Of a stretch of 9,313 nucleotides of DNA, positions 1 through 7,120 are shown one piece after another. This DNA is from Thermotogae bacterium (GTDB lineage: Bacteria > Thermotogota > Thermotogae > Petrotogales > Kosmotogaceae), in contig QNAR01000046.1 in NCBI GenBank assembly GCA_003643975.1, forward strand, positions 1 through 9,313, written 5' to 3'. Every line of letters begins with the position of its first letter. Position 1 is the first letter of the stretch. The notes beneath the pieces are model-generated. The model worked only from the letters and a program-made list of their open reading frames with translations, did not search any database and was not told where the DNA came from. A program made the position numbers and the translations under genes.

Positions 1-2528
1 AAACTGTGAGAGATAATCCCTCCCTTCATCCTGAAGTCTCAAAGATATGGAATCCCGAAAAATTTCCGCGTTCCGCTGGAAACAGCCTTTCTGTGGAACA
101 GCGCGATTCCATAATGCAAGCTGCCACTTTGCTCAAAAAAAAGCTTGAGGGCTTAAAAAAGCTAATCCCCCCATCGGGGAAGCTCGTAATCTCAGGACAT
201 GCTCATATAGATTATGCGTGGCTCTGGCCCATTGAAGAGACAAAAAGGAAGATCAGAAGGACATTCGCAAACTCCATAAGGCTCGCAAAGAAATATGGCG
301 ACTTCGTCTATGTGCAGTCTTCAGCTCAGATGTATAAAGATATAAAGGAAAAAGACCCGGTTCTTTATAAAGAGATCAAAGAATTAGTCAAGAAAGGGAA
401 TTGGATTCCCATCGGCGGTATGTGGGTAGAAAATGATTGTAACGTTCCAGCGGCAGAATCTCTCATACGTCAATTGCTGATGGGCCAGAGATTCTTTGCC
501 AGGGAGTTTGGTGTCAAAAGCAAAACCGGTTGGTTGCCGGATGTCTTCGGTTTTAGCTGGATATTACCGCAAATACTAAAAAGCGCCGGGATAGAATACT
601 TCTTTAGCATAAAGCTCAGCTGGAACGAGAAAAATAAAATGCCTTCGGATCTTTTCCGTTGGCGTGGTATTGATGGCACTGAAGTCATTTACCACAGCTT
701 CGACAATCCAAATGGCAATTACAACGCTCACATAGAACCATTTGACATAACCCAAACCTGGAACAACTACAAAGATAAGAGGAACTACCCCGCGAGTTTG
801 CTAACCTTTGGCTATGGGGACGGCGGTGGCGGTCCTACGGACGAAATGATTGAAAATTACAAAATCCTAAAGGACTTCCCCGGCATGCCAAAGCTCGAAA
901 TGAAATCCCCCGAGGAGTTCTTCAAAGCTATCCCGGCACCTGAAAAGTTACCGGTCTGGGACAACGAGTTGTATTTTGAGCTTCATCGCGGAACGCTTAC
1001 AAGCCAGGCGCGCACTAAGGCCCTTCACAAGAAAGTTGAAGACCTTCTATACGAGGCGGAATTGCTCTCCACCCTGGCGTATGAAGATAGAGACTACCCA
1101 GGGGAAAGAATAAACAGAATCTGGGAAATCCTGCTACATAATGAATTCCACGATATTCTTCCGGGCTCTTCCATAGGTGAGGTGTACAGCGATGCTGAAA
1201 GGGAACTTTCCCAGGCCAGCGAAGAACTCAAGCTCATAAAGGGAGAGGCGTTGAACATTCTGACAAAAACTTCTGATGATAGCATAACCGTTTTGAACGC
1301 TGGCACACATCCGAAACCGTTGCTTTTCCATAAAGACCTCGATGGGAAAGCCCTAAAGAGAAGCAATGGCGAAATCCTCAAGCCACAAAGAACCTATAAT
1401 GGAAACTGGCTTTATTTCTCAGAAAACCATATTGAAGCCTTTAGCTTTGAAAATCTGGAGATATTGAACGAAGCTGTCGAACCTAATGTTTCAGAAGAAT
1501 CAGCAGAAACTTTCAAAGCTTCTAACGCCCTGGAAAATGAATTCGTGAAGGTTACAGTTCACGAAGATGGGACTTTGTCTATATATGACAAAGAAATGGA
1601 CCGCGAAGTCTTTACCGAAAGTGGCAATCAATTATGGTTATACAGTGATGTTCCAGCGTATTGGGATGCCTGGGATATCGATTACCATCACAAAAAATAC
1701 GGCAACAGATTAAATGCGAGTTTTATCCAGAGAATCGAATCCGGGGAACTCCGCTCAGCTATAAAAGTATTCTACGAGCTTGGCAAAACCCAGATAACAC
1801 AGATTATTTCCCTTCTCAAAGGCTCAAGAAGGGTTGATGTGGATACACAAATCAACTGGCATCACAGGAGGAGCCTGCTCAAGGCATTGTTCCCTGTGAA
1901 TGTCCTTTCGCGCCATGCACGCTATGACCTTTCAGCAGGATATATCGAAAGGGCTACCCACAGCAACACCGATTTTGAAAAAGCCCGTTTTGAAGTCCCG
2001 GCACACCGCTGGATGGACCTCTCCGAAAGGGGATACGGTGTGAGCATTCTAAACAATGGGAAATACGGTCATGGTTGCCGTGATAACGTGATGGAATTAA
2101 CTCTTTTGCGCTCACCGGTATTTCCACACTTTTTTGGTGATGAAGGTGAACACAGTTTCAGTTACAGCATTTATCCGCATAAAGGGGCTGACTTACTAAT
2201 GGTTCAGCGAGAAGCAGAAGCTCTCAATAGACCTCTTATCACGGTTCTTGGCAAATCATCAATTACAAAGCCTTTCCTGAAAATCGAATCCGAAAGTATA
2301 AAATTACTTGCTCTCAAACATGGAGAAGAAGGCGGCATAGTAGTCAGGGTTGTTGAAACCCTTGGTGAACGTGGGAAAACGCGTTTGAAATTGCCCGGGA
2401 ACTTTAAATTAAAAGAAGCTTGGCTTGCTAACATTCTCGAAGAACCCATTGAAAAGATAGGGCTTGTTGGTTCGATGATTGAACTCGCATATGAGCCCTT
2501 CAAAATATACACCCTTCTGCTGAAATAA
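1..2528 (+). CDS. Alpha-mannosidase, glycoside hydrolase family 38 (5' end outside window)
   Basis: Retaining exo-alpha-mannosidase that removes terminal mannose from mannosides or oligosaccharides; no signal peptide can be assessed because the N-terminus is missing. The frame is open to the window edge. The GTG at 6 is unlikely to be the true start, because bacterial and yeast proteins of this type run to about 1000 residues and carry extra sequence before the first zinc motif. Numbering from that GTG, I see the zinc motif HAHID at 65-69 (ligands expected H67, D69), followed by WLWPxEET. GWLPDVFGFS contains the expected nucleophile D179. A glycine-rich YGDGGGGPT and HNEFHDILPGSS from H378 (zinc ligand expected H382) follow, then the beta-rich C-terminal domains. 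The reading frame is intact to TAA at 2526-2528. A GrpB-family gene follows after 22 bp and is probably cotranscribed. Family assignment is secure; exact substrate is not visible. Confidence 0.93.
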   Translation, partial: TVRDNPSLHPEVSKIWNPEKFPRSAGNSLSVEQRDSIMQAATLLKKKLEGLKKLIPPSGKLVISGHAHIDYAWLWPIEETKRKIRRTFANSIRLAKKYGDFVYVQSSAQMYKDIKEKDPVLYKEIKELVKKGNWIPIGGMWVENDCNVPAAESLIRQLLMGQRFFAREFGVKSKTGWLPDVFGFSWILPQILKSAGIEYFFSIKLSWNEKNKMPSDLFRWRGIDGTEVIYHSFDNPNGNYNAHIEPFDITQTWNNYKDKRNYPASLLTFGYGDGGGGPTDEMIENYKILKDFPGMPKLEMKSPEEFFKAIPAPEKLPVWDNELYFELHRGTLTSQARTKALHKKVEDLLYEAELLSTLAYEDRDYPGERINRIWEILLHNEFHDILPGSSIGEVYSDAERELSQASEELKLIKGEALNILTKTSDDSITVLNAGTHPKPLLFHKDLDGKALKRSNGEILKPQRTYNGNWLYFSENHIEAFSFENLEILNEAVEPNVSEESAETFKASNALENEFVKVTVHEDGTLSIYDKEMDREVFTESGNQLWLYSDVPAYWDAWDIDYHHKKYGNRLNASFIQRIESGELRSAIKVFYELGKTQITQIISLLKGSRRVDVDTQINWHHRRSLLKALFPVNVLSRHARYDLSAGYIERATHSNTDFEKARFEVPAHRWMDLSERGYGVSILNNGKYGHGCRDNVMELTLLRSPVFPHFFGDEGEHSFSYSIYPHKGADLLMVQREAEALNRPLITVLGKSSITKPFLKIESESIKLLALKHGEEGGIVVRVVETLGERGKTRLKLPGNFKLKEAWLANILEEPIEKIGLVGSMIELAYEPFKIYTLLLK

Positions 2529-2550
2529 GGAATTGTGAAAGGAATTTGAT

Positions 2551-3108
2551 ATGGCAAAAAAAGAATCCATAGTGATACTTCCATACGATGACCATTGGCC
2601 AGATATTTTTGCTTTAGAAAAAGAAAAGATTCAGAATGTTCTGGGGACGAATGTGCATATTGAACACATAGGTAGCACTTCCGTCCCCAGCCTTTGCGCC
2701 AAGCCCATAATAGATATAATGATTGGGATTTGTTCCATTGGTATGGCGAAAAAGTATATAAAAGACCTTGAAAAGCTTAATTATAGCTATTTCCCGGACT
2801 ATGAGGCACTAATTCCTGAAAGAAGATATCTTGAGAAAAAGGGTTTTCACGTACACATGGTGGAAAAAAACGGTGACTTCTGGAAAAGGCATGTGTTTTT
2901 CAGGGACTTTCTTCGAGCACACGCTGATATCGCAAGAGAATACTGCGAAATTAAGAAAAAATTGGCGCGGAAATACAAGAATGAACGTGAAAAATACACA
3001 GAAGCCAAGGGACCTTTTATACAAAAAGTGCTGAAAAATATGTATGAAAAAGAAAAATCCAACAAGAAAAATAGAAAAGCAGAAATTTCTCCCCCTCAAA
3101 AGAAATGA
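2551..3108 (+). CDS. GrpB/UPF0157 family protein (nucleotidyltransferase-like fold)
   Basis: A 185-residue protein of the GrpB (UPF0157) family, a branch of the nucleotidyltransferase superfamily whose biochemical role is poorly established. The signature is clear: PYDDHW at 11-16, EHIGSTSVPSLCAKPIIDIM at 38-57 (the GSTSVP and AKPxIDI core), and a later HVHMVEKNGDFWKRHVFFRDFLR stretch typical of the family. The C-terminus, from about 150, is very rich in Lys and Glu and probably a flexible tail. The ATG is supported by GAAAGGA about 8 nt upstream. The gene begins 22 bp after the mannosidase stop with no terminator between, so it is probably in the same operon. Nothing here ties its function to mannoside use; such proteins occur in many unrelated contexts. 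Family call is firm, function unknown. Confidence 0.88.
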   Translation: MAKKESIVILPYDDHWPDIFALEKEKIQNVLGTNVHIEHIGSTSVPSLCAKPIIDIMIGICSIGMAKKYIKDLEKLNYSYFPDYEALIPERRYLEKKGFHVHMVEKNGDFWKRHVFFRDFLRAHADIAREYCEIKKKLARKYKNEREKYTEAKGPFIQKVLKNMYEKEKSNKKNRKAEISPPQKK

Positions 3109-3142
3109 GATATCTTGAATAAAAGACTCTTTAAAAACCTTC

Positions 3143-3206
3143 AAAATCCCCCTTGAAAGAAACTTCAATCTTTAGATTGAATAAAACCGAATAAAGGGGG
3201 GATTTT
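3143..3206 (+). promoter_or_regulatory. Possible RNA structure sequestering the ribosome-binding site of the 3207 gene
   Basis: AAAATCCCCC at 3143-3152 is perfectly complementary to GGGGGATTTT at 3197-3206, ending immediately before the ATG. A G-U pair (3153/3196) and a U-A pair (3154/3195) extend the stem. Inside lies a second perfect hairpin, TTCAATC (3164-3170) / GATTGAA (3175-3181) with loop TTTA. In an RNA containing both halves, the whole Shine-Dalgarno run AAAGGGGGG would be paired. This requires transcription to start upstream of 3143, for example readthrough from the grpB-family gene; I could not find a convincing promoter here. If transcription starts 3' of 3152 the structure cannot form. 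Confidence 0.45.
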
Positions 3207-3623
3207 ATGAAAAGTATAATCGCACTTGTGGTGATTTTGGTCAGCACGCTTGCTTTTGGCAGTTTTGTTGCCGGTCTTGGGGGACTCGGGCTTTCATACG
3301 GGATAACAGCCGGTATTACTTCGGACGATTTTACTTTCTTTGGTTATTCAGGACCAGCTTCTCTGTTTGCTGTAATAGGGACGGGAGTGGGAATCTTCGC
3401 AGATTTCACTCCATTCGAATTATTCGCGGGAACACTTTCAGAAAAGGAGTACCGCATTCTTCTCGGTGGTGGTGCAGGCATCCCTCTGGATCTTTTTGTG
3501 ATTCCTGATTTAGGCCTTGGCGTTACCATAAAAACAATATGGGGAAAGTTCATTACGAAAGCAACAACGGGATTTGGACTCATGGGATTATATGCAGACG
3601 CTGTTGTGGGGTACACGTTCTAA
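3207..3623 (+). CDS. Small exported glycine-rich protein, possible outer-membrane beta-barrel, paralog 1
   Basis: A 138-residue protein I do not recognise as a named family. Residues 1-18 form a signal peptide (MKS, hydrophobic core, cleavage after AFG likely). The mature part is rich in Gly and in alternating hydrophobic strands, with no further obvious membrane helix. It ends in VVGYTF: a terminal Phe with alternating hydrophobics, as in the C-terminal beta-signal of outer-membrane barrels. It is paralogous over its whole length to the next gene. Shared blocks are YGITAG, FFGY/LFGY, GTGVG, TPFEL, KEYRIL, GVT-K--WG and T-GFGL-G-Y-D---GY-F. The ATG follows AAAGGGGGG with a 5-nt gap, but that site can pair with upstream sequence (3143-3206). 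A surface or 'toga' role is inference; about 120 residues would make only a small barrel. Confidence 0.8.
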   Translation: MKSIIALVVILVSTLAFGSFVAGLGGLGLSYGITAGITSDDFTFFGYSGPASLFAVIGTGVGIFADFTPFELFAGTLSEKEYRILLGGGAGIPLDLFVIPDLGLGVTIKTIWGKFITKATTGFGLMGLYADAVVGYTF

Positions 3624-3684
3624 ATATTTGCATGCTAGGATTCAAATTTATAGTAAACGTTTGATTTTACTCTTTCAAATTCTT

Positions 3685-3711
3685 TTGATTTTAGGCCAGA
3701 AAGATTATAAT
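3685..3711 (+). promoter_or_regulatory. Putative sigma-A promoter of the second exported-protein gene
   Basis: A perfect TATAAT at 3706-3711 is preceded by TTGATT at 3685-3690 with a short 15-bp spacer; the overlapping TTTTGA at 3683-3688 gives 17 bp with a weaker match. The region is A+T rich and non-coding. The expected start is near 3718, giving a leader of about 20 nt before the ATG at 3740. This suggests the second paralog can be expressed independently of the first. Confidence 0.5.
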
Positions 3712-3739
3712 GCGAATGACTATAACAGGAGGTGGATTT

Positions 3740-4162
3740 ATGAAAAAGTTATTGGTAGTTTCTCTATTAGTGGTTGTTACAATGGCTTTTGGAGGTTATT
3801 TTGTAGGAATTGGAGATGCTGGAAACGCATATGGCATTACTGCCGGTATGACAATAGAGGATTTGTCTCTCTTTGGTTACAACGGTCACGGAACTCTCAT
3901 GGCTGTGCTTGGCACAGGCGTGGGTGCAGCTGTAGATCTCACGCCCTTTGAACTCTATTCAGACATTTTTGGCGACAAGGAATACCGCATTTTGGTTGGT
4001 GCAGGTGCAGGTGGCTCTTTCAGCATACTTTCAACTGGTTTTAATATTGGCGCTGGTGTTACTTTTAAAGTTCTGTGGGGGGATCATTTCATTTCAAAAA
4101 CAACAGTGGGGTTCGGACTGGGTGGCTTCTACTCTGACAGTATTCTTGGATACATTTTCTGA
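3740..4162 (+). CDS. Small exported glycine-rich protein, possible outer-membrane beta-barrel, paralog 2
   Basis: A 140-residue protein, tandem paralog of the 3207 gene. I chose the ATG at 3740 because AGGAGGTGG lies just upstream and the translation then begins with a proper signal peptide (MKKLL, hydrophobic run, AFG at 16-18). The in-frame ATG at 3710 would overlap the -10 box and spoil the signal. The mature chain is Gly-rich and beta-type, with YGITAG, LFGY, GTGVG, LTPFELY, KEYRILVGAGAG and GVTFKVLWG, and ends SILGYIF with a terminal Phe. It has its own likely promoter (3685-3711) and is closed by a strong terminator at 4180-4204. Export is well supported; outer-membrane insertion is inferred only from the C-terminal pattern. 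Confidence 0.85.
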   Translation: MKKLLVVSLLVVVTMAFGGYFVGIGDAGNAYGITAGMTIEDLSLFGYNGHGTLMAVLGTGVGAAVDLTPFELYSDIFGDKEYRILVGAGAGGSFSILSTGFNIGAGVTFKVLWGDHFISKTTVGFGLGGFYSDSILGYIF

Positions 4163-4179
4163 GTTGAGAAGAAGCACGG

Positions 4180-4204
4180 GCAGGGCTGAAAAGCCCTGCT
4201 TTTT
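4180..4204 (+). terminator. Rho-independent terminator
   Basis: Perfect 8-bp stem GCAGGGCT (4180-4187) / AGCCCTGC (4192-4199) with a GAAA tetraloop, followed by TTTTT (4200-4204). It sits 17 bp after the stop of the second exported-protein gene. On the minus strand the same stem lacks a good U-tract, so it is at best a weak terminator for the convergent P-loop gene ending at 4213. Confidence 0.9.
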
Positions 4205-4212
4205 ACTCTGCA

Positions 4213-5976
4213 TCAGGAGTTCTTAATCAATTCAATCAAACTTTGGGCAGCCAGGAGCGGACCGCTTTGTTCATAGCCATTTATCCCCAATTGGGTATAT
4301 ACTTCACCTATTTTTACTCCTGTTTTCATCATGGTCTCAATGTATTTACTCGCAATTTTGCTGTGCTTCTCTTTCCTTTGAATTGCCCCAAAGGGGTTGG
4401 CAAAGTAGCTATAAGTGAGTCCTTTTTCAGCGGTTGTTCCCTTTGCCATTCTTGCACCCTTTGAAAAAACTTCCAGTGCTTCTTCATGGTTATCGAAAAA
4501 TCTCACTTTTTTATGTTCTTCAACTTTCTCATAATTGTTCGCGTACAAAAAGTAGTCGATTTTGGTAGGACGTATTATTTCATCGTAATTCGAATAGGGA
4601 ACAATCACCCGGGCGTTAACAACATTTGGGTTCATGAAAATGCTTCTATCCATTGTGGAATACGCATAACCTGGTTGCAGGTCATCGAGCCGTACAAATG
4701 CCCCGGTTTCCGTTCCATAAGCGACAACTTCCCCAGATTGATTTATATCCAAAGAACCCATATCATCTATCAGGATGTTAACTTCTGAAACCTCTTCTTT
4801 TAGTTGATTTAAAGCGTCCAGAGTTTCTGACTTTCCCGCGCCGCTATCCCCTAAAAGCATGACATTGGCACTTTTGCCGTTGGTCAACCTTATGTGCGCG
4901 AGGGCTCCATGAATAGGTAATCTTCCTTCATCAATTGCCAGAAGATTGTGGATAGTCAAAATCATCTTCTTCATATAGCCAAAATAATCAATAGAAGGGT
5001 GATCTCCAACCAAACCTATATACATATCGTCCTCTTTGTATATGACCCCATTTATATCTCCGGGATTCTTGAAAAACTCGTCATCCATACCAAAGATGAA
5101 AATTCCATCTGGCTTTCTGTTCCTTATGTCGTCAAAATTGGCAATTTCAAAGAGGTTTCCGAGCCCTGCGGCGTGAGCAAGGTATTCCTTGTTGGTGACA
5201 ACAAAGATCAATTTTTTACCCACGAATATGGGGAAAAGAAGCCAGTTTCGAGGCACGTCGATATCAATTTTGTGAAGTATCGGTTTATCAACGACTTTAA
5301 ATAGACCTCGCCTTTTGTTGGAACGAGTGTAAAAAATCACTGGCGGCTCAAAAACGATACTCCAGACAAAATCTAGATCATATAGCCAGTCTGCTTTTTT
5401 TACCATGACATCCCGGTGGATCTCGGGACTATCAACAAGAAAGCTCACTTGAGCTCCACCAGGTTCCTGCCTTAAAATCTTCAAGCTCACATCGGAAATG
5501 TTGATCAATATTTGCCTGTATGTACTGAGAACAAGGCTTCTGAGTTCGGCGTTTGTATTTACCAGAACAGCTTGTTTGAATATCCTCTTGAGCCTCGCAG
5601 GGGTGTAAGTATCACGTCTGAGCATAAACCTGTGCTTGCTTCTCCATAGGTTGAACAATCTATCTACGAATTTAACAAGCAGTGTTTTTTTATCACTGAG
5701 CATTGGAAAAGAATAGCACCTCGAATTGTCGATTTCTTCTATGGTGTTGACCATAAGCGCAAGGAGCAACTGCACCATGGAGTCAAGATCATACTTCTCT
5801 TCAAAAACAGTCTCTTTGGGATTTTTTACAAAAAGCTCAAAAAGTGAACACAGCGAGGTTCTCTTTCGTTCCGAATCCTTTATGAGCTCGATTAGCAAAG
5901 AACGAAAAGTCTCTGAATTGAAAATCTGCGTAACGGCATTGTATGATATCTGCCCATCTATTACCACACTTCTCAT
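4213..5976 (-). CDS. P-loop protein of the HPr kinase / PEP carboxykinase superfamily with a large N-terminal extension
   Basis: A 587-residue protein. Its C-terminal part looks like the HPr kinase / ATP-dependent PEP carboxykinase fold. It has a P-loop GDSGAGKSE at 376-384, closest to the HprK form GDSGxGKSE, preceded by an IHGALAHI strand like those leading into HprK P-loops. An acidic IDDMG follows at 403-407 (D404, D405, Mg-binding type), then an ETGAFVRLDDL segment and a long helical C-terminus. The N-terminal ~350 residues match nothing I recognise. Automatic annotation might read 'phosphoenolpyruvate carboxykinase', but the P-loop is not the PEPCK GTGKT form, so a protein or small-molecule kinase is at least as likely. 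The ATG is supported by GAGGTGA at 5981-5987. It lies 63 bp downstream of the asparagine synthetase gene with no terminator between, so it is probably under the same asparagine attenuator. Superfamily fairly sure; substrate unknown. Confidence 0.78.
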   Translation of the reverse strand: MRSVVIDGQISYNAVTQIFNSETFRSLLIELIKDSERKRTSLCSLFELFVKNPKETVFEEKYDLDSMVQLLLALMVNTIEEIDNSRCYSFPMLSDKKTLLVKFVDRLFNLWRSKHRFMLRRDTYTPARLKRIFKQAVLVNTNAELRSLVLSTYRQILINISDVSLKILRQEPGGAQVSFLVDSPEIHRDVMVKKADWLYDLDFVWSIVFEPPVIFYTRSNKRRGLFKVVDKPILHKIDIDVPRNWLLFPIFVGKKLIFVVTNKEYLAHAAGLGNLFEIANFDDIRNRKPDGIFIFGMDDEFFKNPGDINGVIYKEDDMYIGLVGDHPSIDYFGYMKKMILTIHNLLAIDEGRLPIHGALAHIRLTNGKSANVMLLGDSGAGKSETLDALNQLKEEVSEVNILIDDMGSLDINQSGEVVAYGTETGAFVRLDDLQPGYAYSTMDRSIFMNPNVVNARVIVPYSNYDEIIRPTKIDYFLYANNYEKVEEHKKVRFFDNHEEALEVFSKGARMAKGTTAEKGLTYSYFANPFGAIQRKEKHSKIASKYIETMMKTGVKIGEVYTQLGINGYEQSGPLLAAQSLIELIKNS

Positions 5977-6039
5977 AAAATCACCTCATTTAAAAACAAT
6001 TAACTATTAAACCGCACTATTTAAATTTTACACCTTGCT

Positions 6040-6978
6040 TCAAATCCAGTCCATTCCCGGGACTTTCGGGAATAATCTGGTAAGGCTAACATGTGGTAGA
6101 CTGCAAATATACCGGGTTAGCCGTTCTACACCAAAACCACAGCCTGCTGATGGTACGAGTCTTTCATCTTCTGCAATCTGCAGATACCATTTGAAATCCT
6201 CCAAACTCGTTCCTTTGTACTCCATTCGCTTAAGGATTTGCTCGTATTCATGTTCCCTTTCACCACCAGATAGCACTTCACCATAGCCTTGAGGTAAAAT
6301 AAGATCCATGTCCAACAGAGTCCGTCCATCCTCAGAAAGTTTATCGTAAAATTCCCTGCCTTCTATGGGAATATCAATCAGCCAAAAGGGCTCGGTCGAT
6401 TTTTCCGAGAGAATTTTCTCAAAATCCTTTCCATATGTTTGCAGTGCATCCAAGTATCTGACCTTTTTGAAGGGCATTGTAGGAATTTTAACACTGGAGC
6501 CGAGACATTCAAGCTCTTCGCGGCATTTCTGTTTTACCCCGGAAATAACGTATAACAGCAACCTTTCAATTAAATCCATAACATCTTCGCGCTTTGCTCC
6601 TTTCATTTCAAGGTCGATTTGTGTGAATTCGAAGAGATGGCGGCCACTATCTTTCTTCTCCTCAGTTTCAAGACGGATATTGGGAGAGACAATGAAAATT
6701 CTTTCAAAGGCAGTTACCGCAAGCTGTTTGTGGAAAATCATCGATTGGGTTAATTGATACACAGTGCCATAGTAATTAAATCTCACGTTAAAAACCTCAT
6801 GGTTCAGTGGATCGGTTAAGGGGGACACTATTGTAGGCAAAAGTTCGATAAATCCCTGCTCCCTTAAAAATTCCGTGGCATATGCTATCACTCTGGCTTT
6901 GACTTTCACTGCATTTTTTACAACTGGATCCTCAAGATGTGGGATAATACTTTTCATGATTTTTTTGCTCTTTTCCAT
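6040..6978 (-). CDS. Asparagine synthetase of the AsnRS-like type (class II synthetase core without anticodon-binding domain)
   Basis: A 312-residue class II aminoacyl-tRNA-synthetase catalytic core of the Asp/Asn subgroup. Visible parts are motif 1 around GFIELLPTIVSP (42-53), LTQSMIFHKQ (76-85, compare L-QSPQ-YKQ of AspRS/AsnRS), motif 2 with RLE at 102-104 and RHLFEF at 113-118, and motif 3 GCGFGVERL at 279-287. The N-terminal OB-fold that binds the tRNA anticodon (about 100 residues in real AsnRS/AspRS) is absent. This architecture matches the archaeal AsnRS-derived asparagine synthetase (AS-AR, known from Pyrococcus), which amidates aspartate to asparagine via an aspartyl-adenylate. The start is ATG 6978, not the upstream in-frame ATG at 7020: AAGGAG lies 7 nt before 6978, and 7020 is inside the terminator stem. 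The gene follows an Asn-codon attenuator, which independently supports the asparagine call. Confidence 0.86.
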   Translation of the reverse strand: MEKSKKIMKSIIPHLEDPVVKNAVKVKARVIAYATEFLREQGFIELLPTIVSPLTDPLNHEVFNVRFNYYGTVYQLTQSMIFHKQLAVTAFERIFIVSPNIRLETEEKKDSGRHLFEFTQIDLEMKGAKREDVMDLIERLLLYVISGVKQKCREELECLGSSVKIPTMPFKKVRYLDALQTYGKDFEKILSEKSTEPFWLIDIPIEGREFYDKLSEDGRTLLDMDLILPQGYGEVLSGGEREHEYEQILKRMEYKGTSLEDFKWYLQIAEDERLVPSAGCGFGVERLTRYICSLPHVSLTRLFPKVPGMDWI

Positions 6979-6990
6979 AAGATCACTCCT

Positions 6991-7025
6991 TATAAAAAAA
7001 TAAGGCCGATGGAAATCCATCGGCC
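6991..7025 (-). terminator. Attenuator terminator (3:4 hairpin)
   Basis: Perfect 9-bp G+C-rich stem, GGCCGATGG and CCATCGGCC (7025-7017 with 7012-7004 on the minus strand) with a 4-nt loop, followed on that strand by TTATTTTTTTATA (7003-6991). It is an intrinsic terminator located before, not after, a gene: its U-tract abuts the Shine-Dalgarno of the asparagine synthetase. Its 5' arm overlaps the segment that pairs with the leader ORF's 3' half. Confidence 0.92.
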
Positions 7026-7042
7026 GGTACCTTTAAAATGCT

Positions 7043-7120
7043 CTATGCAAAGGCAAAACCGACCGATCCCGGTCCGTTATTATTGTTATTATTGAGATTT
7101 ATGATTACCAACAAATTCAT
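7043..7120 (-). CDS. Asparagine leader peptide (attenuator, 25 aa)
   Basis: A 25-codon ORF, ATG at 7120-7118 and TAG at 7045-7043. The peptide starts MNLLVIINL, then has six consecutive Asn (residues 10-15, codons AAT AAT AAC AAT AAT AAC), and ends GPGSVGFAFA; eight of 25 residues are Asn. A purine-rich AAGGGATGAG lies just upstream as a plausible ribosome-binding site. Its role is regulatory: translation speed through the Asn run decides which RNA hairpin forms before the asparagine synthetase gene. The stop codon lies about 12 nt past segment 2, so a terminating ribosome would mask that segment. I know of no annotated homolog, and such short ORFs are normally missed by gene callers. Confidence 0.88.
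   Translation of the reverse strand: MNLLVIINLNNNNNNGPGSVGFAFA

Noticed and set aside
3574..3951. 125-residue plus-strand ORF overlapping both exported-protein genes
   Set aside because: Different frame from both paralogs, no ribosome-binding site, composition rich in Cys/Arg/Trp typical of a shadow frame.
4486..5304. Plus-strand ORFs of about 100-118 residues inside 4213-5976
   Set aside because: Antisense to the P-loop protein, whose motifs and ribosome-binding site are clear; no independent support.
5977..6039. Promoter for the P-loop gene between the two minus-strand genes
   Set aside because: Several A+T hexamers occur (for example TAAAAT with a preceding TG), but none has a reasonable -35 at proper spacing outside the synthetase coding end.
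6979..7020. Upstream in-frame ATG (7020) as start of the asparagine synthetase
   Set aside because: It lies in the loop/3' arm of the attenuator terminator; the ATG at 6978 has an ideally placed AAGGAG and gives a normal family N-terminus.
7076..7093. GTTATTATT repeat on the plus strand as a simple trinucleotide microsatellite
   Set aside because: In the minus-strand leader frame it reads as six Asn codons in exactly the position required by the attenuator, which explains it better than slippage.
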